Shown here in pieces: positions 22,421 through 34,640 of a stretch of DNA of 64,000 bases (within the stretch, counting starts at the first letter, position 1; every line of letters starts with the position of its first letter). The position numbers and the translations under genes are program-made. The notes beneath the pieces are model-generated. The model was not told the origin of the DNA. It was given only the letters and a program-made list of their open reading frames with translations, and did not search any database. This DNA comes from Cymbidium sinense. Lineage: Eukaryota; Streptophyta; Magnoliopsida; Asparagales; Orchidaceae. The stretch spans positions 92,615,666 through 92,679,665 of the forward strand of contig CM038216.1 of NCBI GenBank assembly GCA_021442155.1, written 5' to 3'.

Positions 22421-25392
22421 AGGTTTTAGGTTTAGGCTGGTTTAGGTTGGGTTTAGGTTTATTTTCATTTATTTAATTACTTTAGTTTAGGTTTAGGTTT
22501 AGGGTTTGGGTTGCTTTAGGGTTTAGGTTTAGGTTGTAGGTATCTGATTTAGGATTTTATGGTATGCTTTTAGGGTTTAAAGCTGGAATTTTAGGGTTTA
22601 GGGTTTTTATAGAGTGGGGTTTAGAGTTTAGGGTTTAGGATTTTGGGTTTTGGGTTTTTCTTTAAGTAATTAAATTGGCAGGTTTAGGTTTATTTAGTTT
22701 ATTTTTTATTTATTTTAGTTTATTTTATTTATTTATTTTTATTTAGGTTTATTTTTTATTTTTATTTAATTTAGCTTATTTATTTTTGATTTATTTATTT
22801 TAGTTTAGGTTTTTAATTTTACTTAATTTTTTAGGTTTAGTTTTAGGTTTATTTTTAGTTGATTTTCAATTTTATTTTGGTTTAGGTTAAGTTTTATTTT
22901 ATTTTTAGGTCCAGGCTTTATGTTTACATTTTAGGTTTTAGGAAATATTTTTTAGTTTTTGTTTCTTAGTTTATTTTATTTATTTAGTCTAAGTTTACTT
23001 TATTTTATGTTTAGTGGTAGGTATTATTTATTTTAGTTTAGATTATTTTAGTTTAGGTTTAGGTTTATTTTATTTTAGTTTAGGTTGTAGTTAGTTTTTA
23101 ATTTATTTTTAGGTTTTATTTTTAGTTTTATTTTATATGTTTATGTTTTTATTTAGTTTTTATTTTATTTTATTTTATTTTATTTTATTTTATTTTTTTA
23201 ATTTTAGGTTTAATTTTTATTTTATTTAGGTTTTTTATTTTTATTTTGTTTAGTTTATGTTTTATTTATTTTATTTCACTTTTTTTTTATTTTATTTTCT
23301 TTTTTTAGGTTTAGGTTTAGTTATGTTTTTTTATTTTTATTTTATTTTTTTATTTTATTTTAGTTTAGGTTTATTTATTTATTTTTTATTTAGGTTTTAT
23401 TTAGTTTAGGTTTAGGGTTTTACCTTTTTAGGGTTTAGGTTAGGTTTTTATTTAGGTTTACTTTTTGGTTTTATTTTTTAGTTTATTTTATTTTATTTAG
23501 TTTAGGATTTAGGTCTAGTTTATTTTAGATTTATGTATAACTTTTATTTATTTTAGTTTACTTTATTTTAGTTTAGGTTTAAATTTATTTTATTTTGTTT
23601 ATTTTATTTTTATTTTGTTTAAGTTTTTTTAATTTAGAGTTTTATTTTATTTATTTCTAGGTTTATTTTTTAGGTTTAGATTTTATTTATTTTATTTTAT
23701 TTTATTTTATTTTATGTTTAGTTTTAATTTTATTTTGGTTTTATTCTCAAGTTTATTTTATTTTTACTTTAGTTTTTTATTTATTTATTTATTTTAGTTT
23801 ATTTTTATTTTATTATTTTATGTTAGTTAGTTTAGTTTAGTTTAGCTATTTTATTTTATTTTTTAATATTTTATGGTAGGATTTTATTTATTTTATCTTT
23901 AGATTTTATTTACTAGGTTTAGATTTCGGTAGTTAAGTTGAGGTTGTGGTAATATTTAGGGTTTTAGGGTTTAGGGTATTTTGTGGGCTCAGGGTTGGGT
24001 AGGGTTTAGTTTTAGCCTTTAGGTTTAAGGTTTTAGGTTTAGGTTTAGATTTAGGTTTTATGGTTAGTTTAGTGTTTATATGTGGTTTTTAGATTTAGGG
24101 TATTTTAGATTTGTTTAGGCTAGGTTTAGGATTTTAGGGTTTGTGGAGTGGTTTAGTCAGGTTAGAACAGGTTTATCAAGTTTAGGGTTTAAGTTTAAGT
24201 TTAATGTTTTGGTTTAGGATTAGGTAGTTTTATTTAACATTTTGCCTAGAGCCAGAGTCTTTAGGATTAGGTTTGGTATTGGTTAGTTTAGGGATTAGAG
24301 AGTTTAGGTTTGAGGTTGATTCAGGGTTTAGCTTTATGCTTTAAGGTTTAGGGTATTTTTAAATTAAGCAACTGGGTTTAGGCTTTATTTAATTTATTTT
24401 TTATATTTATTTATTTTATTTTATTTATTATTTTTATTTATATTTAGTTTTTATTTTTATTTTATTTTTATTTTATTTATTTTTGGTTTATGTATTTTAG
24501 TTTAGGTTTCTTATTTTAGTTTATTTTTTAGGTTTAGATTTAGGTTTATGTTTATTTTATATTTTAATTTTATTTTATTTTATTTTAGGTTTAGGTTTTA
24601 TTTTTAATTTTAGGTTTAGGTTTATTTTATTTTTTTTATAGGTTTTATGTTTTATTGTAGGTTTTATTTTTTTTTTTAGGTTTATTTTTTATTTAGTTTA
24701 GGTTTAGGTTTAGTTTATTTTGGTTTAGGATTAGATTTTCTTTATTTTAGTTTAATTTAGTATAGTTTAGGTTTTCATTTTGTTTATTTTAGGGATTGAT
24801 TTTTTAGTTTAATGTTTATGTTTTATTTTATTTATTTTAAGTTTATTTTAGGTTTAGGTTTATTTAGTTTTATCATATTTTAAAGTTTATTTTATTTTAT
24901 TTTAAGGTTTTATTTTAGTTTATTTTATTTTAATTTATTTTATTAGTTAGTCCTTTTATTTTATTTTTTTAGGTTAGATTTAGGAGTTTTAGTTTAAGTT
25001 TTATTTTATTTTATTTTATTTTATATGTTGGTTTTATTTATTTATTTTTTTTTATCTAGTTTAGGTAGTTTTAGTTTTAGGTTTTAGGAAGGTTTAGGGT
25101 TTAGGGTTTAGGGGCCTGGGGTAGGGTTAAGGATTAGGGCTTAGGTTTTATGGTTTAAGGTTTAGGTTTAGGGTTTTGGGTCTTTATGGCTATGGTTTAA
25201 GTGGTTTTAGAGTTTGGGTGGCTCACTGAGTTCTTATGGTTTATGATTTAGAGTTAATTTTTGGTTTAAGGTTTAGGGTTAAGGATTCTTTTATTTATTT
25301 TTTTATTTTTAGGGTTTATGGTTTAGGGTTTAGGGTTTAGTGTTTAGATTTTGGTAGATTTAGTGTTTAGTCTTTTTAGGTTTTGGTTTTAT
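22421..25392 (+). repeat. Telomere-like satellite array (block 1c)
   Basis: Landmarks after T/A-rich transitions occur near 22,664 and 24,360. The portion 23,930-24,340 and 25,085-25,270 is unusually G-rich and irregular, with words such as 'gggtcagg' and 'ggcctgggg' instead of clean heptamers. No gene. Confidence 0.88.
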
Positions 25393-25500
25393 ATTTAATA
25401 GAGTACAAATTTAGATTCAACATTTCATTTTTTTATTTCATCAACCAAGCAACCAAGTTTTCGCAAGCTACAACATAAATAAAAAAATGAGCATGCATAG
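25393..25500 (-). pseudogene. GR-RBP 3' UTR fragment B, short
   Basis: Only the terminal ~105 bases of the GR-RBP 3' UTR remain ('gattcaacatttca' and 'catcaaccaagcaacc' on the plus strand), ending at 'gagcatgcatag', where telomere-like DNA resumes. It lies 240 bases before fragment C, which suggests a partial local duplication. No coding part. Confidence 0.8.
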
Positions 25501-25633
25501 GTTTTTAGCTTTTTATGGTTTAGGGTTTGGGGTTTGGGGTTTAGTGTTTAAGATTTAGGTTTTAGGGTTTAGGTTTTAGGTTTAAGGTTTAAGTTTTAGT
25601 TTAGGGTTTAGGGTTTATGGTTTAGGGTTTAAG

Positions 25634-26007
25634 GTTTTTTTTAATAAAGAATAAATTCATATTCAACATTTCATCTTTTTGCTTTCATCATCTAGGTAGC
25701 ACCCCAAGTTTCTTAAGACACAAGCGATGAGATAAACCCTAAAAATGAGCACCAATAGAATAAATGAGCACCATCAAAAATGACACCACCATCATATCCT
25801 TGATCTATCACTCCACCACCATCACGATTGCAACCTCTGTCACTCCTCTCGCCTCCATAACTACCACTGTTCTGACCACCACCTCCATATCCACCAGCAC
25901 CTACAGATCCCCCTCCACCAATACGATCGAGAATCGCCAACTCCACCTTCGCCTCAACCACCAAATCTAGACTTAGCATAGTTAATCTTGTTTATCCCAT
26001 TATTCTT
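25634..26007 (-). pseudogene. GR-RBP 3' fragment C
   Basis: Begins with a T-tract on the plus strand, then the complement of the 3' UTR, then the Gly-rich tail. The minus frame around 25,979-25,713 includes GGGGSVGAGGYGGGGQNSG, then SYGGERSDRGCNRDGGGVI and DQGYDG. Gly, Tyr, Arg and Asp spacing matches GR-RBP tails. The UTR is shortened relative to fragments D and F. The 5' limit of the mRNA piece is the same as in the other full copies (the CATTATTCTT / TTAGGG junction at 26,007). The Ser/Thr-rich plus frame at 25,764-25,970 is an antisense shadow. Confidence 0.88.
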
Positions 26008-26123
26008 AGGGTTTAGGGCTGAGTTTAGTTTTAGAGTTAGTTTAAGGTTTATGATTAGTTTAGGGTTTAGGGTTTAGGGTTTAGGGTTTAGACGTTTTAC
26101 AGTTTATGATTTAGGGTTTAGGG
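26008..26123 (+). repeat. TTTAGGG-rich spacer
   Basis: Telomere-like spacer between fragment C and the next insertion, with about five near-perfect heptamers around 26,059-26,095. Confidence 0.88.
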
Positions 26124-26517
26124 TTTTTTTTTTTGAGGAACCCCATGTAGGGGACTTTTATTGCCACAAAAAGAGGGTTACAAGGTCCTTAAAGGGGATA
26201 AACTCCAGAACTATTGCTCAAAGAGCTACAATCAGCCTAGGGAGTAAATCCCTTATCTAAGTATAGCCAAAAGCAAAAGAAAAAAATAAAGCAATCAAAA
26301 GATACAAATTGATTAACATAATAAGCTGGTGGAAGATTAAATCACCCAGATGGGAGAATGCATGACACTCTGGAGCAAACCTACAAGAGGATAAGAGAGA
26401 AGCACCTGCAAGAATGTAAACAGAGAAAAGTTAGAGCAGTTAAGGTAATATAGGAAAAATGATAACCGAAAATTGCATAATCTGAGAATGATAGTAAAGA
26501 GTTGTGATAGACAAGGC
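26124..26517 (-). mobile_element. Unidentified poly(A)-tailed retrosequence, probably a LINE 3' end
   Basis: The plus strand runs TTTAGGG units, then eleven T (26,124-26,134), then GAGGAACCCCATGTAGGGG, then ordinary-complexity DNA, and returns to TTTAGGG at 26,518. Read on the minus strand the sequence ends in a 'caataaaagtcccctacatg' region followed by A's, which resembles the 3' end of a LINE or mRNA. There is no recognisable coding sequence. Its polarity relative to the telomere strand is the same as for the GR-RBP fragments. It could also be a processed pseudogene of an unknown transcript. Confidence 0.6.
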
Positions 26518-27544
26518 TAAGGGTTTAGGGTTTAAAGTTTAGGGTTTAGGGTTTTAGGGTTTAAGGTTTAGGGTTTAGGGTTGTAGGTTTATGGAGGTAG
26601 GTTTAAGGTTTAGTAGGTTTGGGGTAGTTTTAGATTTAGGGTTTAGGATTTTTTAAAAAAAAAAAATTAAGTAAACCCATAGTTGATTTAGTTTATTCTT
26701 ATTTATTTGAGTTTATTTTACTTTATTTTATTTAGGTTTTTTTTTTATGTAGTTTAGTTTATTTATTTTAGGTTTATTTATTTTAATTTAGATTTTTATT
26801 TTAGTTTTAGGTTTAGTTTATTTTAGAGCTTTATTTTATTTTACTCTTAGATTTAGATTTTAATTTTTTTTTTTTTTAGGTTTAGGTTTTATTTTATTTT
26901 TTAGGTTTAGGTTTTAGGTTTTATTTTAGGTATAATATTTTTATTTTCCTTTAGGTTTATGTTTATTAGTTAACTTTATATTTATTTTAAGTTTAGTTTA
27001 TTTTATGTTTATTTATTTTTTATTTAGTTTATTCTAGTATAGGATTAGGTTTATTTTATTTTGTTTAATTTATTTTAGGTATTTTTTTTAGTTTAGGGTT
27101 TAGGGTTTATTTTTATTTATTTTAGGCTTTATTTTTAGGTTTATTTTTTAGGTTTTGGTTTTTATTTAGTTTTTATTTTATTTTAGTTTAGGTTACTTTT
27201 ATTTTTATTTTAGGTTTAGTTTTTATTTTATTTAGGTTTTTTATTTTAATTTTTAATTTAGGTTTTTATTTATTTTAATTTATTTTAGTTTTAATTATTT
27301 ATTTTATTTTCTTTTTAGTTTTAAATTAAGGTTTAGGTTTAGGTTTTAGTATGTTTTTATTTTATTTTATTTTTTATTCTATTTTAGTTTAGGTTTCTTT
27401 ATTTATTTTCTTTTTAGGTTTTATTTAGTTTAGGTTTAGGTTTTTAGCTTTTTATGGTTTAGAGTTTAGGGTTTAGGGTTTAGGGTTTAATTTTAGGGTT
27501 TAGATCTTAAGTTTAGGGTTTAAGTTTTAGTTTAGGGTTTAAGG
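26518..27544 (+). repeat. Telomere-like satellite array (block 1d)
   Basis: TTTAGGG-rich to ~26,650, landmark near 26,665, T/A-rich to ~27,440, then TTTAGGG-rich before the T-tract of fragment D: one complete basic unit of about 1 kb. No gene. Confidence 0.88.
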
Positions 27545-27983
27545 TTTTTTTTCTTAATAGAGAACAAATTTTGATTCAATATTTCTTCTTTTCGATTTCA
27601 TCAACCAATTAGCACCCCAAGTTTTCTAAGACACAAGTGACGACATAGATCATTAATGAGCACCCATAGAGTGAATCAAAAATCTTAGATAAGTAAAATC
27701 ATTTCTACGATAAAGACACCTTCATAAGTAGTAGATTGGTCATCATCAATTTTGTTCGAGAACCATCCCCTCCATTTGGTGGGATATGCCTTCATATCCC
27801 CGATCTCTCGCTCCACCACCACCACGGGTGTAAGTTTTGTCACTCCTCTCACCTCGAAATCTCCAATCCCCCCCCCAGACCCCATCCCCCGCCACCCTAA
27901 TAATCACCTCTAGCCCACTCGCCTGATCTAGACTGAGCCTAGTTGATGGTGATATTCCTGCCATCAAGGTTTTGCTCATTCTT
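27545..27983 (-). pseudogene. GR-RBP 3' fragment D
   Basis: A full-type copy. From its 5' end on the minus strand it encodes an RRM remnant reading NEQNLDGRNITIN, a stop, then AQSRSGEWARGDY, so the RRM end is readable apart from the stop. A glycine-rich tail follows, with a G-run (near 27,870) that has shifted the frame. The 3' UTR and a poly(A) remnant (T-tract 27,545-27,552) complete it. It joins TTTAG-type repeat at 27,983 at the same mRNA position as copies A, C, F, H, I and M. Not functional. Confidence 0.88.
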
Positions 27984-30802
27984 AGTGTTTAGGGTTAGTT
28001 TATGGTTTAGAGTTTAGGGTTAATTGAGGGTTTAGGGTTTAGGGTTTAAGGCTTTAAGGTTTAGGGTTTAGGGTTGTAGGTTTAGGGTTTAGGGTTTAGG
28101 GTTAGTTTTAGGGTTTAGTGTATAGGGTTTAGAATTTAGGTTTTAGGATTTTTATAAAAAAGAAATTAAATAAACTGGTAGGTTTAAGTTTATTTAGTTT
28201 ACTTATTATTTCTTTGAGTTTATTTTATTTTTATTATTTATTTTAGTTTATCTATTTTAGATTTATTTATTTTAGTTTAGGTTTTTGATTTAGTTTATTT
28301 TTGGTTTAGGTATATTTTAGTTGATTTTATTTTATTTTTTATTTTAGGCTTAGGTTTTATTTTTATCTTTTTAGCCAGGTGTTTTATATTTTATTTTTTA
28401 GGTTTAGGTTTTAGATTCATTATGAAGTTTTATTTTTTAGTTTAGATTTAGGTTTATTTTTATTTCATTTTATTTTATTTATTAGTTTAAGTTTAGGTTT
28501 AGTTTATTTTTAGGTTTAGGCTTAGGTTTTATTTATTTTAGTTATTTTAGTTTAAGTTCATGTTTATTTTATTTTGTTTATTTCATTTAATTTTAAGTTT
28601 AGGTTTTTTAGTTTGGTTTAGGTTTTATTTTTTAAGGTTTTCATTTAGGCTATTTTAAGGTTTATTTTAGTTTAGGTTTTATTTAGTTTTATTTTTATTT
28701 TATTTTATGTTTAGTTTTTTATTTTGGTTTTATTCTTTTACTTTTTTAGTTTACTTTAGGTTTTATTTTATTTTATTTTAGTTTATTTTTATTAGTTTAT
28801 TTATTTTTAAGTTTAGGTTTTAGTTTTAGTTTATATTTTTATTTTATTTTATTTTATTAACTTTATTTATGTTTCAAATATTTTATTTATTTTAATTTTA
28901 TATTTAATTTAGTTTTAGTTTAGGTTTTTAGGTTTTTAGGGTTTAAGATTTAGGGTGGGTGGTAGAGTTTAGGCTCAGTTTTAAGGTGAGGTCAGGTAAG
29001 GCTCAGCTCTGGGGAGGGGTTTGGGTTTGGGTGCCTAGGGTTTAGGTTTGTAGCTGTTTAGGGTCAGTTTAGGATCAGGGTCAGGGTTTAGGGAAAGTAT
29101 GTAGGAGGGTTGTGGGTAGGTTAGGATTAGTAGGTTTGGCTCAGTGGTTAGATTTAGGGCTCAGATTTAGGGTTTTTTTAGCATTTAGTTTGGTTGTCAG
29201 GTTTAGGGTTGGTTGGTAGGGTTTAGCATTTAGATTTAGGGCTTAGGGTTAGTGGGTTTTCTTTGAAATTAAGCTAACCCAGAGTCAGTTTATTTATTTT
29301 GTTTTTAATTTATTTTGGTCATTTATTTTTATTTCTTTATTTTATGTTTTATTTATTTTATTTTATCCCAGGTTTATTTATCTTAGTTTAGGTTTTATCT
29401 TTTATTTATTCTTTTAGGTTTATGTTTTTGGATAAGTTTTATTTTTATTTTATTTTTAAGGTATAAGTTTTGGTTTCTTTATATTTTTTTAGCTTTAGGT
29501 TTTAGGTTTTATTTTAGTCTTTATGTTTAAGTTTAGGTTTATTTTTATTTTATTTTATTTTATCAGTAGGGTAAGTTTAGTTTATTTTGGTCAGTTTAGG
29601 TTTTATTTTATTTTAGAGGTATGTTTATTTTTTTTGCACTTTAGGTTTATTTTTTTTTAGCTGGATTTTGGTTAGAGAGTAGGAGCTTTAAGGAGGGTTT
29701 GTGGTTAGGGCTCAGGTTAGTTAGGGTTGGGCCTAGGTTTTGGCGTTGGGAGGGTTAGGATCTGGGTTAGCTCATTAGAGTCAGGGTAGGTCAGGGCTCC
29801 TGCCTAGGGTGGGGATCAGAGAGGGCCTAAGACTAGGGCTATGTGCCTAGTGAGGGTTAGTTGGGCTTGGATTTAGGGTTTAGGATTTAAGATTTTTTTA
29901 AATTAAGCAAACCCGGTAGGTTTATTAGTTTATTTGCTTTATTTTTATTTATTTTAGTTTATTTTATTTTTTATTTTTATTTAGTTTTTTTATTTATTTT
30001 AATTTTATTTATTTTAGTTTATGATTTTTATTTCTGTTTACATTTTAGGTTTAGGTTTAGGTTTATATATTTTGTTTAGTTTTATTTTTTTTTATTTATA
30101 GTTTAGGTTTTATTTTATATTTTAGGTTTAGGTTTAAGTTTTATTTTATTTTTTATTTTATGTTTATTTTAAGTTTTTTTTAGTTTATTTTTTGATTTAT
30201 AGTAATTTATTTTATTTAGTTTAGAGTTTAGTTTATTTTAGGTTTAGGTTTAGGTTTTATTTATTTTAGTTTTGGTTTATGTTTTATTTTATTTTGATTA
30301 TTTTAGGTTTAGTTTTTTTTAGTTTAGGTTTTATTTTTTTTATTTATTTTTTTGTTTATTTTGGTTTAGGTTTTATTTAGTTTTATTTTATTTTATTTTA
30401 GGTTTTATTTTATTTTATTTTAAGTTTAGTTTTATTTTATTTAGGTATTTTATTTATAGGTTTATTTAATTTTTAGTTTAGTTTAGGTTTTATTTATTTT
30501 ATTTAATTTAGTTTTATTTTTTATTTTATTATATTTTAGGTTTAGGTTTAGGTTTTAGTTTAGGTTTTATTTTTTATTTTTTTTATTTTTATGTTTAGTT
30601 TATAGGTTTTAGTGTTTAGGGTTTAGGGTTTAGGGTTTAGGGTTTAGGGTTTGGGGTTTAGGTTTTGGGTTTTGGGTTGTATGTTTTAGGGTTTAGGGTT
30701 TAGGGTTTAGGGTTTAGGGATTTTAGGTTTAGGGTTTAGGGTTTAAGGTTTAGGTTTTAGGTTTAGGGTTCAGGTTTTAGTTTATGTTTTAGAGTTTTTG
30801 GG
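27984..30802 (+). repeat. Telomere-like satellite array (block 1e)
   Basis: Landmarks near 28,155, 29,265 and 29,896. Segments 28,950-29,265 and 29,660-29,880 are G-rich and irregular. From about 29,587 onward this block is the source or sister of the duplicate at 39,936-41,225, sharing a 'ttattttagaggt' phrase near 29,610 and 39,955. No gene. Confidence 0.88.
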
Positions 30803-30870
30803 TTTTTTTTCATAGAGAACAAATTCAGATACAACATTTCTTCTTTTCGATTTCATCAACCAAGTAACAA
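30803..30870 (-). pseudogene. GR-RBP 3' UTR fragment E, cut by the right arm
   Basis: T-tract plus the last ~60 bases of the GR-RBP 3' UTR, ending abruptly in 'caaccaagtaacaaacc', where the right arm begins. The arm therefore entered, or was joined to, an already GR-RBP-containing unit. Confidence 0.8.
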
Positions 30871-32540
30871 ACCGGGAAGTGAGGTAATCAAATGACCTTC
30901 TTGGCGCTAGCTAAAGCCTCGTGTTCCCGCGATGTCTAGACTATATACCCATTACCATTCAATTTTATATAAATTAACACATGAATATAGGAAATAGAGC
31001 TCAACATTCACGCACTTAAGCTATAAGAATATGCATTTGTTATGTATTTATAACTAGCATCATAACACATATTATTATTCAGTTATAAGCTTTTGAAAAA
31101 TACATTTGATTTAATAGTGATAATAGCCACGCATATATTGAATTAAATCAACACATGCAAGCTTAAATAAAGGAAATCCATTTTATTTTACTTGATTTTG
31201 AAAGATGGATGCATGAATTCAAATGACATACCAAATTTAACATGATTGGAAAGAGGATAATCAAATATAAGCATGTGATTCATTCAACCAAACTAGTTCT
31301 TAAGGACTATCAAATCAAATAGGATTATTTAAAGCAAACCAAAGCTTATTAATTAATTAAGTTTTTGATTTGATTTTATTTAAAGAGGAGAAGAGAAATC
31401 ATTACATGTTTATTTAAACCCATTCCCACATTAGTTATTTAATTTAAGTTAAGGAAATGTAATTAAGTTGATTTTATGGGTTAATTAAGTTGAACTTTTA
31501 ATTATATGAATTAATTACCCTTACCTATGTCACCTTAAAGTAATTAAATAAATAATTATGAGCCAACATGATATGCATAGAAAATAAACTTGCAATGATC
31601 CTAGGAAATAAAAGTGGCCTAATGCAATTGGATCATGATTAATAGTTAATTAGATTAAGAGACTTAATTGATTACTCTTATGATTTTCCCACACATGTGG
31701 ACTAAACATAATTTCATTAAACTCCTTTAGGTTATTAAACACCTAAAGATCTACCCAATGATTTAATTAATTAAGGTATGATGTGAATATGATTTCAATT
31801 TGATTAAGTAATTTAAATAATTAGTAAAATCTTAATTAATTTCTTTTTAAAAAAGGTCAAAATGAACTTACGGAAATGGGTCCCAACCCTATTCCTTAGT
31901 TCACTTACTGCTGAATAATGATTGATAAACTTAATTAACAAATTCAATATTGTTCATGATATTAATTAATCATTTATTAACTTAAAGGAGAAGTTAAGGT
32001 TTAATTAGTCAATTTTCTTAATTAAGTGAGCAATAAATCCCAAAAAATCATGGGATGCAGAGGTCATCCCATTAAATTAATCCACAAAATTTGGGATTAA
32101 TTTCTTATGTAATTAAGAATTAATTATGCTAATAAATTTTGTAATTAAACTTAATTAAACATTAATTACTATTCAAAATTAGTTAATATCATTTTTTATT
32201 AATTATCCTATGAAATACCATTAAAATGAGTATTTATTTGAGTTTTTTTATTTCCCTATGATTTTTTATGATTTTTAAAAGTTTTAGCCATTAAAAATGA
32301 TTCATTAAGCTTAATGAAAGCCTAATCTTGTTGGCACCACGTGACAGGCTGATGCGGCGTACTTTCCATGTGGCACCGTGAGATTGGCTAATTAAAACAT
32401 ATCTGTCTCAGTGTCTATGTGGCAGATGTGGATGCGCTTTCTCATCCACCGTCCGATCTAAGATCGGATAGCTACGATTAATCCCACAACTTAATAAGAT
32501 TAAATTAGAGCGATTTAGCAATATAATCATGATCCATGAT
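30871..32540. repeat. AT-rich noncoding block, duplicated at 41,291-42,917
   Basis: Contains one hairpin-motif unit, then 'ttaattaa'-rich DNA. Over a ~285-base sample (from about 30,874) against the copy at 41,295 I count about ten differences, so the two are about 96-97% alike. Against the left arm (8,641-10,345, inverted) divergence is visibly greater. No gene. Confidence 0.85.
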
Positions 32541-33480
32541 CAATGAACGGTGATCCAACGACACAGTGAGGGAGAAGGGAGTCTGTCCCAATGCTCACTT
32601 GATCTACCCGAGCTCGATCAACTCAAAAGGATCCCACACCTTCACGACATCGATCGAGGGGATCCAATCAAGATCACACGAGATGTAAGTTTTCTTCAAA
32701 AGAGCCAACCCATTTTTACTTTGGGATCTATTTTTGAAGCATACCTCACCGGAGCTCAAGGCAGATGGCACGAAAGATTGATAAAGATTCATCTAGTGGA
32801 GATGAAGCCCTGTTGAGCAGGAATTGGATTAATTCCTCGATGTTCGCTTGAAGGGCCATAAACTAACAATTTGGAGCTCGGCTTTGATCAAAGTCCCACC
32901 TCCAGTGGTTAGGAAGCTTGTGAAATGGTTTGTTCTTACTCGATAAAGCCTAGGGAAGGTGCATGTAAAGTTAATTTGAGTTTGATGGAGAAATAGGAAA
33001 GTTAGGTCAGAAATGGGAGTGTCCTATTTCATGATTGATGGGAATGACATTTTTTGATCGACAAACGAGCTTGAAAGCTTAGGAAATGGCTCTAGCAGCT
33101 CGTCTTGGGTAACTAGGGCTTTGAGGAATCATTTTTGTGTGTATTTGAATGGAAATGAAGGGGTGCATACCCCTCTTCATCTTGATTGGATGGTGGAATT
33201 GGGTTTGTCTTCTAGTGGTTATCTGGCCATCTCAGGGAGTCATGGGTGGCAGGGAGGAGGTGAGTTGGCTGCCAAGGATGAATCATGGGTGTCTTATGGG
33301 TTTCAAATGCTCCAATGGGGAGGGTGAGGTGATTTCACCTCCCATGGGCCTTGGCCGACCCAACCACCCCTTAGGTCAAATTGGGCAGTGTCTTAGGGGC
33401 CTAGGTGGACCATTGGGAGAGTACCAAGTGGCCAAGGAATGGAAATGGCCATTTACATGGGTGATTTGTCTCATGTGATG
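32541..33480. other. Moderately GC noncoding block, unassigned
   Basis: Inverted counterpart of 7,861-8,640. Overlapping frames occur on both strands (for example 33,149-33,478 plus and 32,604-32,792 minus). None shows a known domain and the left arm does not keep them open, so I call no gene. Possibly the leader or LTR of an unidentified retroelement. Confidence 0.5.
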
Positions 33481-34640
33481 CCCTTGACCCAAGGGTAGAA
33501 TGATCATTTAGCATTGGATTTAATTTGGGTAGATTTGAAATGAGCCAAAAGTGGGTTAGCCCAAATTTCAATTCAATTGGAGTTGATTTTGTTAGGTTTG
33601 GCTCAATTTGACTCATTTAGGTCAAATAGGGTCAAACTAAGGGTTAGGTCAAGTTTATATGATCATTTAGGATGTTTTGGTTCAATTGGTTTGGTTCAAT
33701 TTGGCTTAGACTTTATTTTGGCTCATTTAAATTCATTTGGGTCAAATGGGTTAAGTTGATCGATTTGACCAAATTGGCCAAATTGGATTAGGTTGGGTGT
33801 TGGTTTGGGGTTTAGTTGACCAATTAAAGATGATTGTAGGCTTTAGTTTCAATTAATTTGGATTTAGTTTTGTTTAAGCCAACTTGAATCTTTAGGTCAA
33901 TTTGGACTAAGTAGGTCAATTGGGTTCAATTGGGTCCAATCATGGCTTTGGTCAAGTTCAACAATCAATTTGGAATAAACTTGAGCAATTGGTTGCAATC
34001 AATTTGGTTTATATTTTGTTTTGACCCAATTTGGTCTTTTAGGTCAATTTTGGTCAACTTCGGTCAAGAGGGCCAATTGGGTTTGGTTTGACTCAATTGA
34101 AGGCCAAGTCATATTCAAATATTAATTTTGATTTGGTATGAATCATTGGTTTCAAGGGATTTGGCTTAGGTTGCAATTTGGCTAGTTTGGGTTCATATGG
34201 GTTAAGGGGTTGACTTGGTCAAATGACCAAGTTGACTTGGTTTGACCCAATTTGTGATAATTGATCAACCTAGGGTGATCAATAATCATGATGGGAGGAT
34301 TTGATGGGCTTGGTTAAATCCAATTTGTGTAGGATTAGAACGGCTCAAATAAATTGAAAGTGGTTGGGCTTAGTTAGGCTTGATTTTGGGTTGACTTTGA
34401 TTTAGTTGAGTTTTATATGGATTTGGGATTGATATATAAATCAATTTACATTGGCTTGGGTTCAAATGGGTTTTGGTTCTTTTGAACATTTCAAGTCAAA
34501 AGGGTTAAGTTGGGTTTGACTTGGGTTGATTTTGGTTTGGCTTTATGATTGTAGATTTCATTTATATTTATGAATATGATTGAATGCATGATGGATTCAT
34601 GAAAATCAATTCAATTTGGGTTTTGTGGAATGAAGAATTT
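33481..34640. other. Low-complexity noncoding block rich in TTGGGTCAA/GGTCAAATG words
   Basis: Inverted counterpart of 6,781-7,860. Irregular repetition of short words ('ggtcaatttgg', 'ttgacttggt'). No gene. Confidence 0.65.

Noticed and set aside
25764..25970. Ser/Thr-rich plus-strand ORF; similar ones at 47,425-47,691, 51,012-51,212, 54,860-55,159 and 62,543-62,728
   Set aside because: They are the complement of the GR-RBP glycine-rich tail (GGN codons read as CCN, ACC and ATC) and coincide exactly with the antisense fragments.
33121..33478. Overlapping ORFs of 68 and 109 codons in the right arm
   Set aside because: No known domain, not open in the homologous left arm (7,861-8,640), and frames overlap on both strands.
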